From assembly GCA_900768695.1 (NCBI GenBank), contig CAAGDY010000062.1, positions 1-7,365 on the forward strand: 7,365 nt of DNA, in the 5' to 3' direction. Shown one piece after another: positions 1 through 6,283 of this stretch. Both the position numbers and the translations under genes were made by a program. Origin of the DNA: an uncultured Anaerovibrio sp. (GTDB taxonomy: Bacteria > Bacillota > Negativicutes > Selenomonadales > Selenomonadaceae). The stretch's first letter is position 1, and every line of letters begins with the position of its first letter. The notes beneath the pieces were generated by a model. That model was not told the origin of the DNA. It made no database searches and saw only the letters and a program-made list of their open reading frames with translations.

Positions 1-512
1 ACCCCTCGTGACAGCTTGGCCGTATCGCTGCGTATGCCAAAGGTCAGCACCAGGGCCGTCCTTTCATCCATGGGGATGTCATTCTCAAAAAAATAGCTGG
101 CAATAATGGCGGCACAGGAACCCACCTCCGGACGGATATCCGCAAAGCGGTACTCTGCCTGAAAAAAGGTCGGATGATGGTCTATGCTGGCGATTTCCAC
201 ACCTTTTGTATCCTCCACATTAGAATTAAACTTCTGGGAGTCAACCAGGATAATCTCATCATCCTCCCGCAGTACATCATCAATATCCACCAGCTTGCTG
301 AAGCTGATGCCCAGCTTCTCCATGATGTAGTTGGTGTTGAACCGCTCAATCCTGCCCTGATAGCACACCGTCGCCTCCACGCCGCAGTGCTTCAGCAGCT
401 GTTGCAGTCCATAGGCAGACGCTATGGCATCCGGGTCGGGAAAATTATGGGTCTGAATGTATACGTGTTCATGAGTTATCGCCCTTAAAAGGCCACTCAG
501 CTGTTCAGTCAT
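1..512 (-). CDS. DHH-family phosphoesterase (N-terminal part, cut by window edge)
   Basis: This is the first ~170 residues of a DHH/DHHA1-type phosphoesterase. Members of this family hydrolyse phosphodiesters or phosphomonoesters such as oligoribonucleotides, pAp or cyclic dinucleotides in the cytoplasm, using a metal centre. Visible motifs are HNFPDPDAIASA (residues 22-33, metal-binding Asp26 and Asp28), DSQ with Asp91 after a hydrophobic strand, SIDHHP (109-114, the DHH signature), a VGSCAAII segment, and GIRSDT near the end of the visible part. The order matches the N-terminal domain of NrnA/RecJ-like proteins. The C-terminal DHHA1 domain would lie outside the window, so the subfamily (NrnA or another) cannot be fixed. 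The ATG at 512 is chosen because AGGAGGT lies at 519-525, an ideal spacing. A TATACT box on the minus strand at 583-588 could be its -10, but I find no convincing -35. It is divergent from the Nif11-like gene. Confidence 0.88.
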   Translation of the reverse strand, partial: MTEQLSGLLRAITHEHVYIQTHNFPDPDAIASAYGLQQLLKHCGVEATVCYQGRIERFNTNYIMEKLGISFSKLVDIDDVLREDDEIILVDSQKFNSNVEDTKGVEIASIDHHPTFFQAEYRFADIRPEVGSCAAIIASYFFENDIPMDERTALVLTFGIRSDTAKLSRG

Positions 513-638
513 CCTTTTACCTCCTCGTATAACAAGTTTCGCAGAGGCTTGCACCTTGCCTGCAAAGCTATTTACAATATATAGTATAGTCTACTTTTCA
601 CTTTACTGCACTAAAATTTTTTCCGAATTCTAAAAATG

Positions 639-667
639 TTTTCAAAAACTGATATATTTGCTATAAT
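639..667 (+). promoter_or_regulatory. Extended -10 promoter for the Nif11-like gene
   Basis: A perfect TATAAT at 662-667 is preceded by TGC, giving an extended -10 (TGnTATAAT). A TTTTCA hexamer at 639-644 matches TTGACA at 4 of 6 positions with a 17-base spacer. Transcription would start near 674, leaving a leader of about 34 bases before the chosen start codon at 708. Confidence 0.7.
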
Positions 668-691
668 ATCACTGTACTAGTAATATTTTAT

Positions 692-710
692 GAAGGAATG
701 TGATTTAATG
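692..710 (+). promoter_or_regulatory. Ribosome binding site fixing the start at 708
   Basis: GAAGGAA at 692-698 precedes the ATG at 708-710 with a 9-base gap. An in-frame ATG at 690 overlaps this site, has no Shine-Dalgarno sequence of its own and would sit only about 16 bases from the predicted transcription start, so 708 is preferred. Confidence 0.65.
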
Positions 711-983
711 ATACCTGAGAAATTTATGCAGATTGGCGCCATGATTATGCAGAATCCGGAAATGCTTCAGAAGCTGGCTGCCGCAAAAAGTCCCCAGGAG
801 GCCTACGAGATTGCCAAGCCTGCCCTGGCCGGCATGAGCCTGGAGGAGTTTCTGGCCGCCGCTGCCACCCTGGCACCGATGATTCCTGCCGACCTGACTG
901 ACGAGCAGCTTGATGCCATGCCGGCAGGCGGCATCATCCGCGCCTTCAGGGGCTGGGTAAAGGATTTGCCGCCTGTTCAGTAA
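708..983 (+). CDS. Nif11-like small protein with Gly-Gly motif (possible RiPP precursor)
   Basis: This 91-residue protein resembles Nif11-type leader peptides. Residues 6-48 follow the Nif11 pattern: a hydrophobic N-terminal helix, NPEMLQKL (16-23), AAKSPQEAYEIAK (25-37), then GMSLEEF (42-48). Residues 62-75 (DLTDEQLDAMPAGG) resemble the L-S/T-D-E-x-L-...-GG ending at which Nif11-leader RiPP precursors are cleaved by C39-type peptidases. After Gly75 only IIRAFRGWVKDLPPVQ remains. This tail has no Cys, Ser or Thr, so lanthionine or thiazole/oxazole formation on it is excluded; it is net positive (two Arg, one Lys, one Asp) with aromatic residues. The protein as a whole is Ala-rich. No modifying enzyme, peptidase or exporter lies in the window. 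The gene has its own promoter and terminator. The Nif11 resemblance is judged by eye. The alternative is a conserved housekeeping small protein of unknown role in which GG is not a cleavage site. Confidence 0.72.
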   Translation: MIPEKFMQIGAMIMQNPEMLQKLAAAKSPQEAYEIAKPALAGMSLEEFLAAAATLAPMIPADLTDEQLDAMPAGGIIRAFRGWVKDLPPVQ

Positions 984-1030
984 TACCGGCACATATCCCA
1001 AACGCACAAGGCTGCAGCCTGCGCTGCACC

Positions 1031-1126
1031 AAAAAGGGACTGTTCCCCGCGAGATAATCTGCTGCTGTGCAGCCAGCCTCAAAACGGCTGAATCTCACGC
1101 CTAGGAACAGTCCCTTTTTATTGTCT
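1031..1126. terminator. Large structured, probably bidirectional terminator
   Basis: A perfect 16-base inverted repeat pairs 1031-1046 (AAAAAGGGACTGTTCC) with 1104-1119. It separates the convergent Nif11-like gene and the lipid kinase gene. The right arm ends in TTTTT and is followed by more T-rich sequence; the left arm gives TTTTT on the other strand, so it can stop transcription both ways. The loop is unusually long at 57 bases and is itself foldable: 1049-1055 pairs with 1092-1100 around a two-base bulge, 1061-1065 pairs with 1069-1073, and 1075-1078 pairs with 1086-1089. Confidence 0.8.
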
Positions 1127-1152
1127 TTTTATTCTACCTGCTCTTTTATCTC

Positions 1153-2022
1153 TCAGCAGAAAAGCTTCAAGGCCCTGGGAATGGTTTCAATTTTCAGCGG
1201 CAGCCTCGGCCCCAGCTCACCATCCAGATCGCTGACCAGCTCCGTATCGCAGGACACCTCAAAGCTGGCGGCCTGGCGATAGACAACCTCCTTGCGGCCC
1301 GATACATCCTTACCGGCCAGAAGCTCCGCTGTCAGGGTCATCAGCTCCCCGATACCGCACTGCTTTACCAGCAGCAAATCCAGCTTGCCATCCTGCACGC
1401 TGGCCTGCCTGGCGGCGTTCTTGAAGCTGGCCACCACGCTGCTGTTGACAATCAGGAATAAAAAGGCCTTCTCCCGTATTTCCTCAGCCTCCGTCCTGAT
1501 GACCATATCCAGCGCCTTGAACTGGGGCAGTGTCTTCAGCCCCTGCACGTAATAGGCCAGCTTGCCAAAGGTGTTTTTCAGCTTCACATCAACCTCATGG
1601 GCAATAGAGGTAACCATCCCGGCACTGGCCACGTTGATGAAATACTCATCCCCCACCTTGCCCAGGTCCACCTCCATGATTTTCCCATCGGCTATCCGGT
1701 CAAAATAATCCTCCGTATCCAGCCGCAGGTAGGTGGCAAAATCATTGGAGGTGCCGCTGCCTATGATGCCCACAGGCAAATTCAGCCTCTCATGCATGAC
1801 GAGATTTACCACCTCGTGAACAGTTCCGTCACCCCCGGCCGCGATTATCCCCTCCGGTGCCGCCTGACGGATAAACTCCGCCAGGTTTTCATTTTCCGGC
1901 GTGGTGCGATAGGGAATCACCATGCAGTCCCGCCGCTGCAGCTTGCCGATTATATTGTCCAGGCGGCGTTTGAACCTGGCCTTGCCGGACACGGGATTAT
2001 ATACAAGCACAATTTTTTTCAT
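1153..2022 (-). CDS. Diacylglycerol kinase-family lipid kinase (YegS/BmrU/DgkB type)
   Basis: This 289-residue cytoplasmic or membrane-associated enzyme of the DAGK catalytic family transfers phosphate from ATP to a lipid hydroxyl such as diacylglycerol. Motifs visible in order are VYNPVSGKA (7-15), AAGGDGTVHEVVN (61-73, with the nucleotide-binding GGDGT), SGTSNDFA (89-96), FINVASAG (128-135), DGKLDLLLV (211-219, the DGxxD pair of this family) and DLDGE near the C-terminus (265-269, the DGE motif carrying the presumed catalytic Glu). The length is normal for the soluble bacterial family. The start at 2022 is chosen because GGAGG sits inside the last codons of the upstream flippase gene and the spacing between stop and start is 4 bases; an in-frame start at 2100 would overlap that gene by 74 bases. 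Translational coupling with the flippase is likely. The actual lipid substrate (diacylglycerol, phosphatidylglycerol or another) cannot be told from sequence. Confidence 0.92.
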   Translation of the reverse strand: MKKIVLVYNPVSGKARFKRRLDNIIGKLQRRDCMVIPYRTTPENENLAEFIRQAAPEGIIAAGGDGTVHEVVNLVMHERLNLPVGIIGSGTSNDFATYLRLDTEDYFDRIADGKIMEVDLGKVGDEYFINVASAGMVTSIAHEVDVKLKNTFGKLAYYVQGLKTLPQFKALDMVIRTEAEEIREKAFLFLIVNSSVVASFKNAARQASVQDGKLDLLLVKQCGIGELMTLTAELLAGKDVSGRKEVVYRQAASFEVSCDTELVSDLDGELGPRLPLKIETIPRALKLFC

Positions 2023-2026
2023 AATG

Positions 2027-3706
2027 TCAGGCCGCCTCCTTGTCCACGGAATCCTTGAACACGCCAATGCGGCGCAAAGCCCTGATACTGTACACGCCAA
2101 TCATCGGAATCCGGGCAATATCCTCCTCCAGCATGCCGCCGATGCACAGCAGCACGGCCAGATACACCACACAGCCCACAGGAACAGCCGCAAAGGTTGA
2201 AAATACGTTGCTGCCCCACCAGGCCATGGTAAGGTTATAGAAGAAATACACGGACACCGCCATGACCGCCGCCGCCGCAATGGTCTTGATAAACTGTGGC
2301 AGCTCAATCCGGTAGCCAATGTAGCGATGGATAAAATACATGTTGATGACGGCCGCCACACCCATGTCGGCAGCCGTGGCCCAGGCCGCGCCCATGATGC
2401 CCAGGGACGGCTGGGCGGTCAGCACCCAGTTCAGCACAACCTTGAAAAAGGCCGCAACAATCATGTTAATCATGGGAATGGAAGGATGTCCCAGTCCCTG
2501 CAGCACCGCCGTAGAAACCTGATGCAGTCCTAAAAGCACAATGCTGAAGGAGGACACCAGCACCGCAGGCCCCGCCCCCGGCGCATTGTAAATCAGGGTG
2601 GAAATCGGCGTAGCCAGCACAAACACAATCACGAAGGCCGGGAAGCACACAAAGTTGGAAATGCGCACGCCGGAGGCAGTCTGGCTAAACACCAGCCTGT
2701 CATCCTTCAGGGCCCTGGCCTTGGAAATGGCAGGCACCAGGCTGACAGCCAGGGAGGCGGTCAGAATGGTAGCCAGATTCACCAGCGGCACCGCCATGCC
2801 CGTCAGATAGCCGAACAGCTCCGTGGCCTCATTGACACTGTAACCGGCCACCTCCAGCCTCTGAGGCACGATAGCCAGATCCAGATTGGACACCACCGGC
2901 AGCATGATGCTGGCGGCAGACACAGGCAAGGAAAGGGCAAAAATGCGCTTGATAATCTTCCAGGTGGAGGAACGCTCCGCCTCCGGCAGAGGCCTTATGT
3001 CCCTGCCGTACTCACTTCTGATATCCCTTTCCAGCTTCCAGTGGAAATACACCAGCACCAGAAGACCGGCCACTGCACCGGCAAAGGCACCCAGGCTGGC
3101 ACCTGCCGCCGCAAAATCCAGACCCCAGGGCAGAAACAGGCTGGCAAACAGAATCATGGTCACAACCCTGAATATCTGCTCCACAATCTGTGAGACCGCC
3201 GTCGGCGTCATGCGCTGCCAGCCCTGCAGATAGCCCCTGGAGCTGGCCAGAAGCGTAACGAAGAAGATGGCCGGAGCCAGCGCCACCACGGACCAATAAG
3301 CCCTGGCATCGCGGATAAAGTGCCAGTCAATCAGCCACTGGGCACCAAAATAGGTCAGGGCGGTAAAAATCAGTCCCGTCACGAACATCAGGGACATGGA
3401 AATCCGGAAAATTCGCTTTGCACCAAAAATATCCTTCAGCGCCACACGCTCCGCCGTAATGATGGAAATAGCCACCGGTACGCCTGCCGTAGAAACACTG
3501 AGGGCGAAAAAATAAATCGGAAAGGCCATCTGGTACAGGCCGATACCCTCGCCGCCCAGAATTCTGGAGACAAAAATCCAGTTCAGGGAACCGATAACCT
3601 TTACAACTACACCAGCAACTGTCAGAATCAGGGTACCCTTCAGAAAGGACTCCGCCTTGCTGGATTTCTTCTCATCAACTTCTCTTGCCTGTTCTTTTTC
3701 CTGCAT
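2027..3706 (-). CDS. SpoVB/YtgP-type MOP-superfamily lipid flippase (polysaccharide biosynthesis protein)
   Basis: This 559-residue polytopic membrane protein belongs to the mouse-virulence-factor branch of the MATE-like MOP superfamily, whose members flip lipid-linked sugars such as lipid II or polysaccharide units across the inner membrane. A charged cytoplasmic N-terminus (1-20) precedes about 14 hydrophobic segments. Recognisable blocks are LGGEGIGLYQMAFPIY (50-65), SRGYLQGWQRMTPTAVSQ (156-173) continuing into VEQIFRV (175-181), and LQGLGHPSIPMINM (402-415) before a helix with KVVLNW (422-427). These resemble SpoVB, YtgP and YkvU of Bacillus. The ATG at 3706 is the only reasonable start; its ribosome site (AAAGGCGGTG, about 15 bases upstream) is somewhat far. 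It is the first gene of a two-gene unit with the lipid kinase. Whether it is the organism's MurJ-equivalent lipid II flippase or a flippase for another glycan cannot be decided here. Confidence 0.9.
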   Translation of the reverse strand: MQEKEQAREVDEKKSSKAESFLKGTLILTVAGVVVKVIGSLNWIFVSRILGGEGIGLYQMAFPIYFFALSVSTAGVPVAISIITAERVALKDIFGAKRIFRISMSLMFVTGLIFTALTYFGAQWLIDWHFIRDARAYWSVVALAPAIFFVTLLASSRGYLQGWQRMTPTAVSQIVEQIFRVVTMILFASLFLPWGLDFAAAGASLGAFAGAVAGLLVLVYFHWKLERDIRSEYGRDIRPLPEAERSSTWKIIKRIFALSLPVSAASIMLPVVSNLDLAIVPQRLEVAGYSVNEATELFGYLTGMAVPLVNLATILTASLAVSLVPAISKARALKDDRLVFSQTASGVRISNFVCFPAFVIVFVLATPISTLIYNAPGAGPAVLVSSFSIVLLGLHQVSTAVLQGLGHPSIPMINMIVAAFFKVVLNWVLTAQPSLGIMGAAWATAADMGVAAVINMYFIHRYIGYRIELPQFIKTIAAAAVMAVSVYFFYNLTMAWWGSNVFSTFAAVPVGCVVYLAVLLCIGGMLEEDIARIPMIGVYSIRALRRIGVFKDSVDKEAA

Positions 3707-3736
3707 ACCGGGAAATGTTCACCGCCTTTTCAGTCA

Positions 3737-3757
3737 GATTTGCTGTTGTTGCAAATC
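3737..3757. repeat. Perfect dyad GATTTGC-N7-GCAAATC
   Basis: A 7-base perfect inverted repeat with a 7-base centre lies upstream of the flippase gene and overlaps the -35 of the plus-strand promoter candidate at 3749-3777. It could be an operator, or a hairpin in the flippase mRNA leader. No T-tract follows on either strand, so it is not a terminator. The regulator, if any, is unknown. Confidence 0.5.
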
Positions 3758-3777
3758 CTTCCTAATCTAGCTATAAT
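3749..3777 (+). promoter_or_regulatory. Candidate promoter for the DUF4931 gene
   Basis: TTGCAA at 3749-3754 and a perfect TATAAT at 3772-3777 are separated by 17 bases. Transcription would start near 3784 and leave a leader of about 140 bases before the ATG at 3925. It overlaps the dyad at 3737-3757. Confidence 0.55.
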
Positions 3778-3827
3778 TAAGAAAGGGCTGAAAGCACAGC
3801 CTCTCCATCTTACACTATAACAGAGAA

Positions 3828-3856
3828 ATTATAACACCTTATACCAATCTCTGCAA
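3828..3856 (-). promoter_or_regulatory. Candidate promoter for the flippase and lipid kinase genes
   Basis: On the minus strand TTGCAG (3856-3851) and a perfect TATAAT (3833-3828) are separated by 17 bases. The transcript would begin near 3821 with a leader of about 115 bases. The -35 matches the consensus weakly (3 of 6), so the call rests mainly on the -10 and the spacing. Confidence 0.5.
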
Positions 3857-3871
3857 GCAGACTATTTAATT

Positions 3872-3927
3872 GAGAGGAGGCAGGAGGGTACGGTTTTTCC
3901 AAAAAAAGCCGCCACTCCTTATACATG
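3872..3927 (+). promoter_or_regulatory. Hairpin between Shine-Dalgarno sequence and start codon of the DUF4931 gene
   Basis: No ribosome site lies at normal distance from the ATG at 3925. A strong GAGAGGAGG at 3872-3880 is 44 bases away. The bases between fold into a hairpin: 3882-3886 pairs with 3915-3919, 3887-3888 with 3912-3913, and 3891-3898 with 3904-3911 (one G-U pair), loop CCAAA, small bulges at 3889-3890 and 3914. When folded, only 3881 and 3920-3924 separate the Shine-Dalgarno sequence from the ATG, an effective gap of 6. A second GGAGGG (3883-3888) is buried in the stem. There is no U-tract, so it is not a terminator. Confidence 0.5.
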
Positions 3928-4761
3928 AGCGTAAATTTACTGGACTTCAACATTTCCGTCGGCAGGCGCAAGCCCCGCACCATTCCCGGCATGCCCAACC
4001 AAAGCACCTGCCCATTCTGCGACATCGGCAACCTGACAGGCATACTGGCCACAGAGGGCAACATGATTCTTCTGAAAAACAAGTACAACGTCATGGTGCC
4101 ATCTGACCAGCTGGTGCTGATTGAAACAGACCAGTGTGACAGCGATATACCTGACTACACCTGTGACCACATGCACAGGCTGATGCGTTTTGCCCTGCGC
4201 CACTGGCTCACCATGACCAACTCCGGCGACTACAAGGCAGTAGTGCTGTTCAAGAACTTCGGCCCCCTCTCCGGCGGCACCATACGCCACCCCCACATGC
4301 AGATTGTAGGCTTTCCTGAAATACGTCCTGAGCTGATGTACGACCCGAAGGAGTTTGACGGCATCTCCGTGGCCGCCAAAAACGGCGTGGAGGTCAACAT
4401 CGCCACCCAGCCCCATGTAGGCTTTACAGAAATCAACATCAACCTCCTGCCCGAAGCCTATTCCGACAAGGTCAGCTTCGCCGAAGGCACCGGACAGTCA
4501 CCCGCCCCCCTGCCACTGACCCCGGCCATTCACACCATGGCCGACTACATTCAGGGCAGTGTAGCCTTTCTGAAGGAAATACACCAGCGCGAGAGCTTCA
4601 GCTATAATATCTTTTTCTACATCTACGAGGGCCGCGTCCATGTGCGCCTGATGCCCCGTTATCCTACCTCGCCGCTGTTCATCGGCTACAACATCCACCT
4701 GAGCCCCACTAACAGGGAGCAGACAGCTGCCGCCCTGCAGGAAAAGCTGGAAAGCTATTGA
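3925..4761 (+). CDS. DUF4931 protein, GalT/HIT-like nucleotidyltransferase relative
   Basis: This 278-residue soluble protein resembles the DUF4931 family, a relative of galactose-1-phosphate uridylyltransferase. CPFC (29-32) looks like the zinc-binding Cys pair of GalT. GGTIRHPHMQIVGF (117-130) carries the HPHxQ motif: by analogy with GalT, His124 is the nucleophile that takes the nucleotide and Gln126 contacts the phosphate, while His122 could be a zinc ligand together with His82 or His84. KNKYNVMVP (51-59) and LFKNFGPLSGGT (108-119) also fit the family. It is shorter than classical GalT (about 350 residues), and no galactose genes are nearby, so the substrate is unknown. The start is the only ATG that gives the expected short N-terminus before FNISVGRRKP (8-17); the upstream in-frame stretch to a TGA at 3871 has no usable start codon. 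The gene stands alone, divergent from the flippase and convergent with the transporter. Confidence 0.88.
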   Translation: MSVNLLDFNISVGRRKPRTIPGMPNQSTCPFCDIGNLTGILATEGNMILLKNKYNVMVPSDQLVLIETDQCDSDIPDYTCDHMHRLMRFALRHWLTMTNSGDYKAVVLFKNFGPLSGGTIRHPHMQIVGFPEIRPELMYDPKEFDGISVAAKNGVEVNIATQPHVGFTEININLLPEAYSDKVSFAEGTGQSPAPLPLTPAIHTMADYIQGSVAFLKEIHQRESFSYNIFFYIYEGRVHVRLMPRYPTSPLFIGYNIHLSPTNREQTAAALQEKLESY

Positions 4762-4784
4762 CAGGCATAAAGGTTAATACACAT

Positions 4785-4846
4785 AAAGACAGGGACCGCC
4801 ACAGCCTCGCTCGTTCAGGCTGCGGCAGTCCCTGTCTTTTGTTTTT
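4785..4846 (+). terminator. Strong hairpin terminator of the DUF4931 gene, possibly shared with the transporter gene
   Basis: A near-perfect 23-base stem pairs 4785-4807 with 4817-4839 (mismatches at 4797/4827 and 4801/4823), with a 9-base loop. TTTT-G-TTTTT follows on the plus strand. On the minus strand only TTTA follows the stem, so it would be weaker for the convergent transporter gene ending at 4885, for which no other terminator is visible. Confidence 0.88.
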
Positions 4847-4884
4847 ATCGCTTAATGTTTCTCAAGCCGTCTCACCACACAGGC

Positions 4885-6243
4885 CTATGAGATAAGGCCG
4901 CTTATCAGGATAAAGAAGAGCATTACCGGCAGTATATACTGCAGATATGGCTTCCAGCGGCGGGAAATTTTCATGCCGCTGCCGATATTGGCCTCGGCCA
5001 GATAGCTGTCAAAGCCCCAGCCAAACCTGCTGACGCAGAACAGCAGATATATCAGGGAGCCCCCCGGCAGAAGCAGGTTGCTCACGATGAAGTCCTCACT
5101 GTCGAGAATTCCCCTGTTTCCCAGCAGCGTCACATGGCTCCACTCGTTAAAGCCCAGCACGCACGGCATGCTGCCCACCAGAATCAATATGCCGTTAAAA
5201 ATAACAGCTTTCCTGCGGCTCCAGCCAAAGGTATCAATGAACAGGGCGATGATGTTCTCAAACACCGCCAGCACCGTGGACAGGCTGGCAAAGGTCATGA
5301 ACAGGAAGAACAGGCTGCCCCACAGGCTGCCACCGGCCATGTTGATAAACACATTTGGCAGGGTAACAAAAATCAGGGACGGCCCTGCATCAGGACGCAG
5401 GCCAAAGGCAAAGCAGGCCGGGAAAATAATCGTACCCGCCATTACAGCCACAAAGGTATCCAGGGCGCATATCCTGACGGATTCACCGGCCAGGCCATGC
5501 TCCTTGGACATATAGCTGCCAAAAATCTCCATGGAGGCAATACCCAGGGAAAGGGTAAAAAAGGCCTGATTCATGGCGGCCGTTATCATATTGCCGAAGC
5601 CCACATTCTCTACAATGCTCCAGTTGGGCATCAGAAAGAACTTCATGCCCTCGGCGGCTCTTTCCAGCGTCAGGGAATGGATGGCCAGCACCACAATCAG
5701 CACCAGCAGCGCCCCCATCATTACCTTGGTCACCCGCTCCAGCCCCTTCTGCAGGCCAAAGCTGCACACAAAGAAGCCCAGGACGATGGTCAGCACAGTC
5801 CAGAAGGCCATTTCCAGCGGACTGGCCAGCAGGCTGTCAAACACCGCCCCCACGTCACTGACGGACATACCGGCAGAAAACTCCCCCCGCAGAAACTTGA
5901 AAAAATAGGTCATCATCCAGCCTGACACAGTCGTATAGTAAAGCATCAGGATGATATTGCCCGCCAGGGCCGCCCAGCCATGCAGCTGCCAGGCCTTGCT
6001 CTGCGGCTTCAGCATGCGGTAGGCACTCACCGCACTCTTTCTCGTATGCCGCCCTACAGCCAGCTCCATGGTCAGCACCGGCAGCCCCATAATCAAAAGA
6101 AACAGCAGATAAAACAACACAAAGAAGCCGCCGCCATTCTCACCGGCCACATAAGGGAACCGCCACACATTGCCAATGCCAATAGCACATCCCGCACTGA
6201 CCAGAATAAAGCCTATCCGGGAATTAAAGGATTCACGCGCCAT
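4885..6243 (-). CDS. Sodium:neurotransmitter symporter (NSS/SLC6) family amino-acid transporter
   Basis: This 452-residue inner-membrane protein couples Na+ entry to uptake of an amino acid or related amine. The family signature GNVWRFPY is at 24-31; Asn25 corresponds to a Na+-site residue and Arg28 to the external gate of LeuT. Glu59 in helix 2 (MELAVGR), Tyr103 in helix 3, the unwound helix 6 block FFTLSLG (228-234), Ser322/Thr323 in helix 8 (second Na+ site) and Asp384 in DSEDF (381-385, partner of the Arg gate) all match LeuT. Asp262 in helix 7 may replace the need for chloride, as acidic residues do in other bacterial members. I count about 11 hydrophobic helices, the usual number for bacterial NSS proteins, ending directly after the last. 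The start at 6243 follows GGGAGGAAAG. The stop is TAG. Substrate cannot be assigned; tryptophan, tyrosine and branched-chain amino acids are known for relatives. It appears to be a single-gene unit. Confidence 0.94.
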   Translation of the reverse strand: MARESFNSRIGFILVSAGCAIGIGNVWRFPYVAGENGGGFFVLFYLLFLLIMGLPVLTMELAVGRHTRKSAVSAYRMLKPQSKAWQLHGWAALAGNIILMLYYTTVSGWMMTYFFKFLRGEFSAGMSVSDVGAVFDSLLASPLEMAFWTVLTIVLGFFVCSFGLQKGLERVTKVMMGALLVLIVVLAIHSLTLERAAEGMKFFLMPNWSIVENVGFGNMITAAMNQAFFTLSLGIASMEIFGSYMSKEHGLAGESVRICALDTFVAVMAGTIIFPACFAFGLRPDAGPSLIFVTLPNVFINMAGGSLWGSLFFLFMTFASLSTVLAVFENIIALFIDTFGWSRRKAVIFNGILILVGSMPCVLGFNEWSHVTLLGNRGILDSEDFIVSNLLLPGGSLIYLLFCVSRFGWGFDSYLAEANIGSGMKISRRWKPYLQYILPVMLFFILISGLIS

Positions 6244-6283
6244 CTAAAACTTTCCTCCCATATAATAACATTCACGAATCAAT

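Noticed and set aside
690..707. ATG at 690 as start of the Nif11-like gene
   Set aside because: It has no ribosome site and sits too close to the predicted transcription start. The GAAGGAA site downstream points to 708.
705..1082. A 125-codon minus-strand frame over the Nif11-like gene
   Set aside because: It runs through the terminator stem, has no ribosome site and no recognisable motif, and is opposite a gene with a good promoter, ribosome site and family resemblance.
2023..2100. Upstream start for the lipid kinase at 2100
   Set aside because: It would overlap the flippase gene by 74 bases and add 26 residues before the conserved MKKIVLVYNP start. The Shine-Dalgarno sequence supports 2022.
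3785..3806. GGGCTG/CAGCCT hairpin as a terminator or attenuator in the flippase leader
   Set aside because: The stem is only 6 pairs with one wobble and no T-tract follows on either strand.
3870..4106. A TTG-initiated frame (78 codons) overlapping the start of the DUF4931 gene, suggesting a leader peptide or frameshift at the A7 run
   Set aside because: The TTG itself has no Shine-Dalgarno sequence in front, the product is a low-complexity Arg-rich shadow, and the DUF4931 frame is intact from 3925, so no frameshift is needed.
5134..5925. A 263-codon open frame on the plus strand inside the transporter gene
   Set aside because: It lies wholly antisense to a confidently identified transporter, its product is His/Gln/Gly-rich without recognisable domains, and there is no ribosome site. 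It is typical of antisense frames in GC-rich genes.
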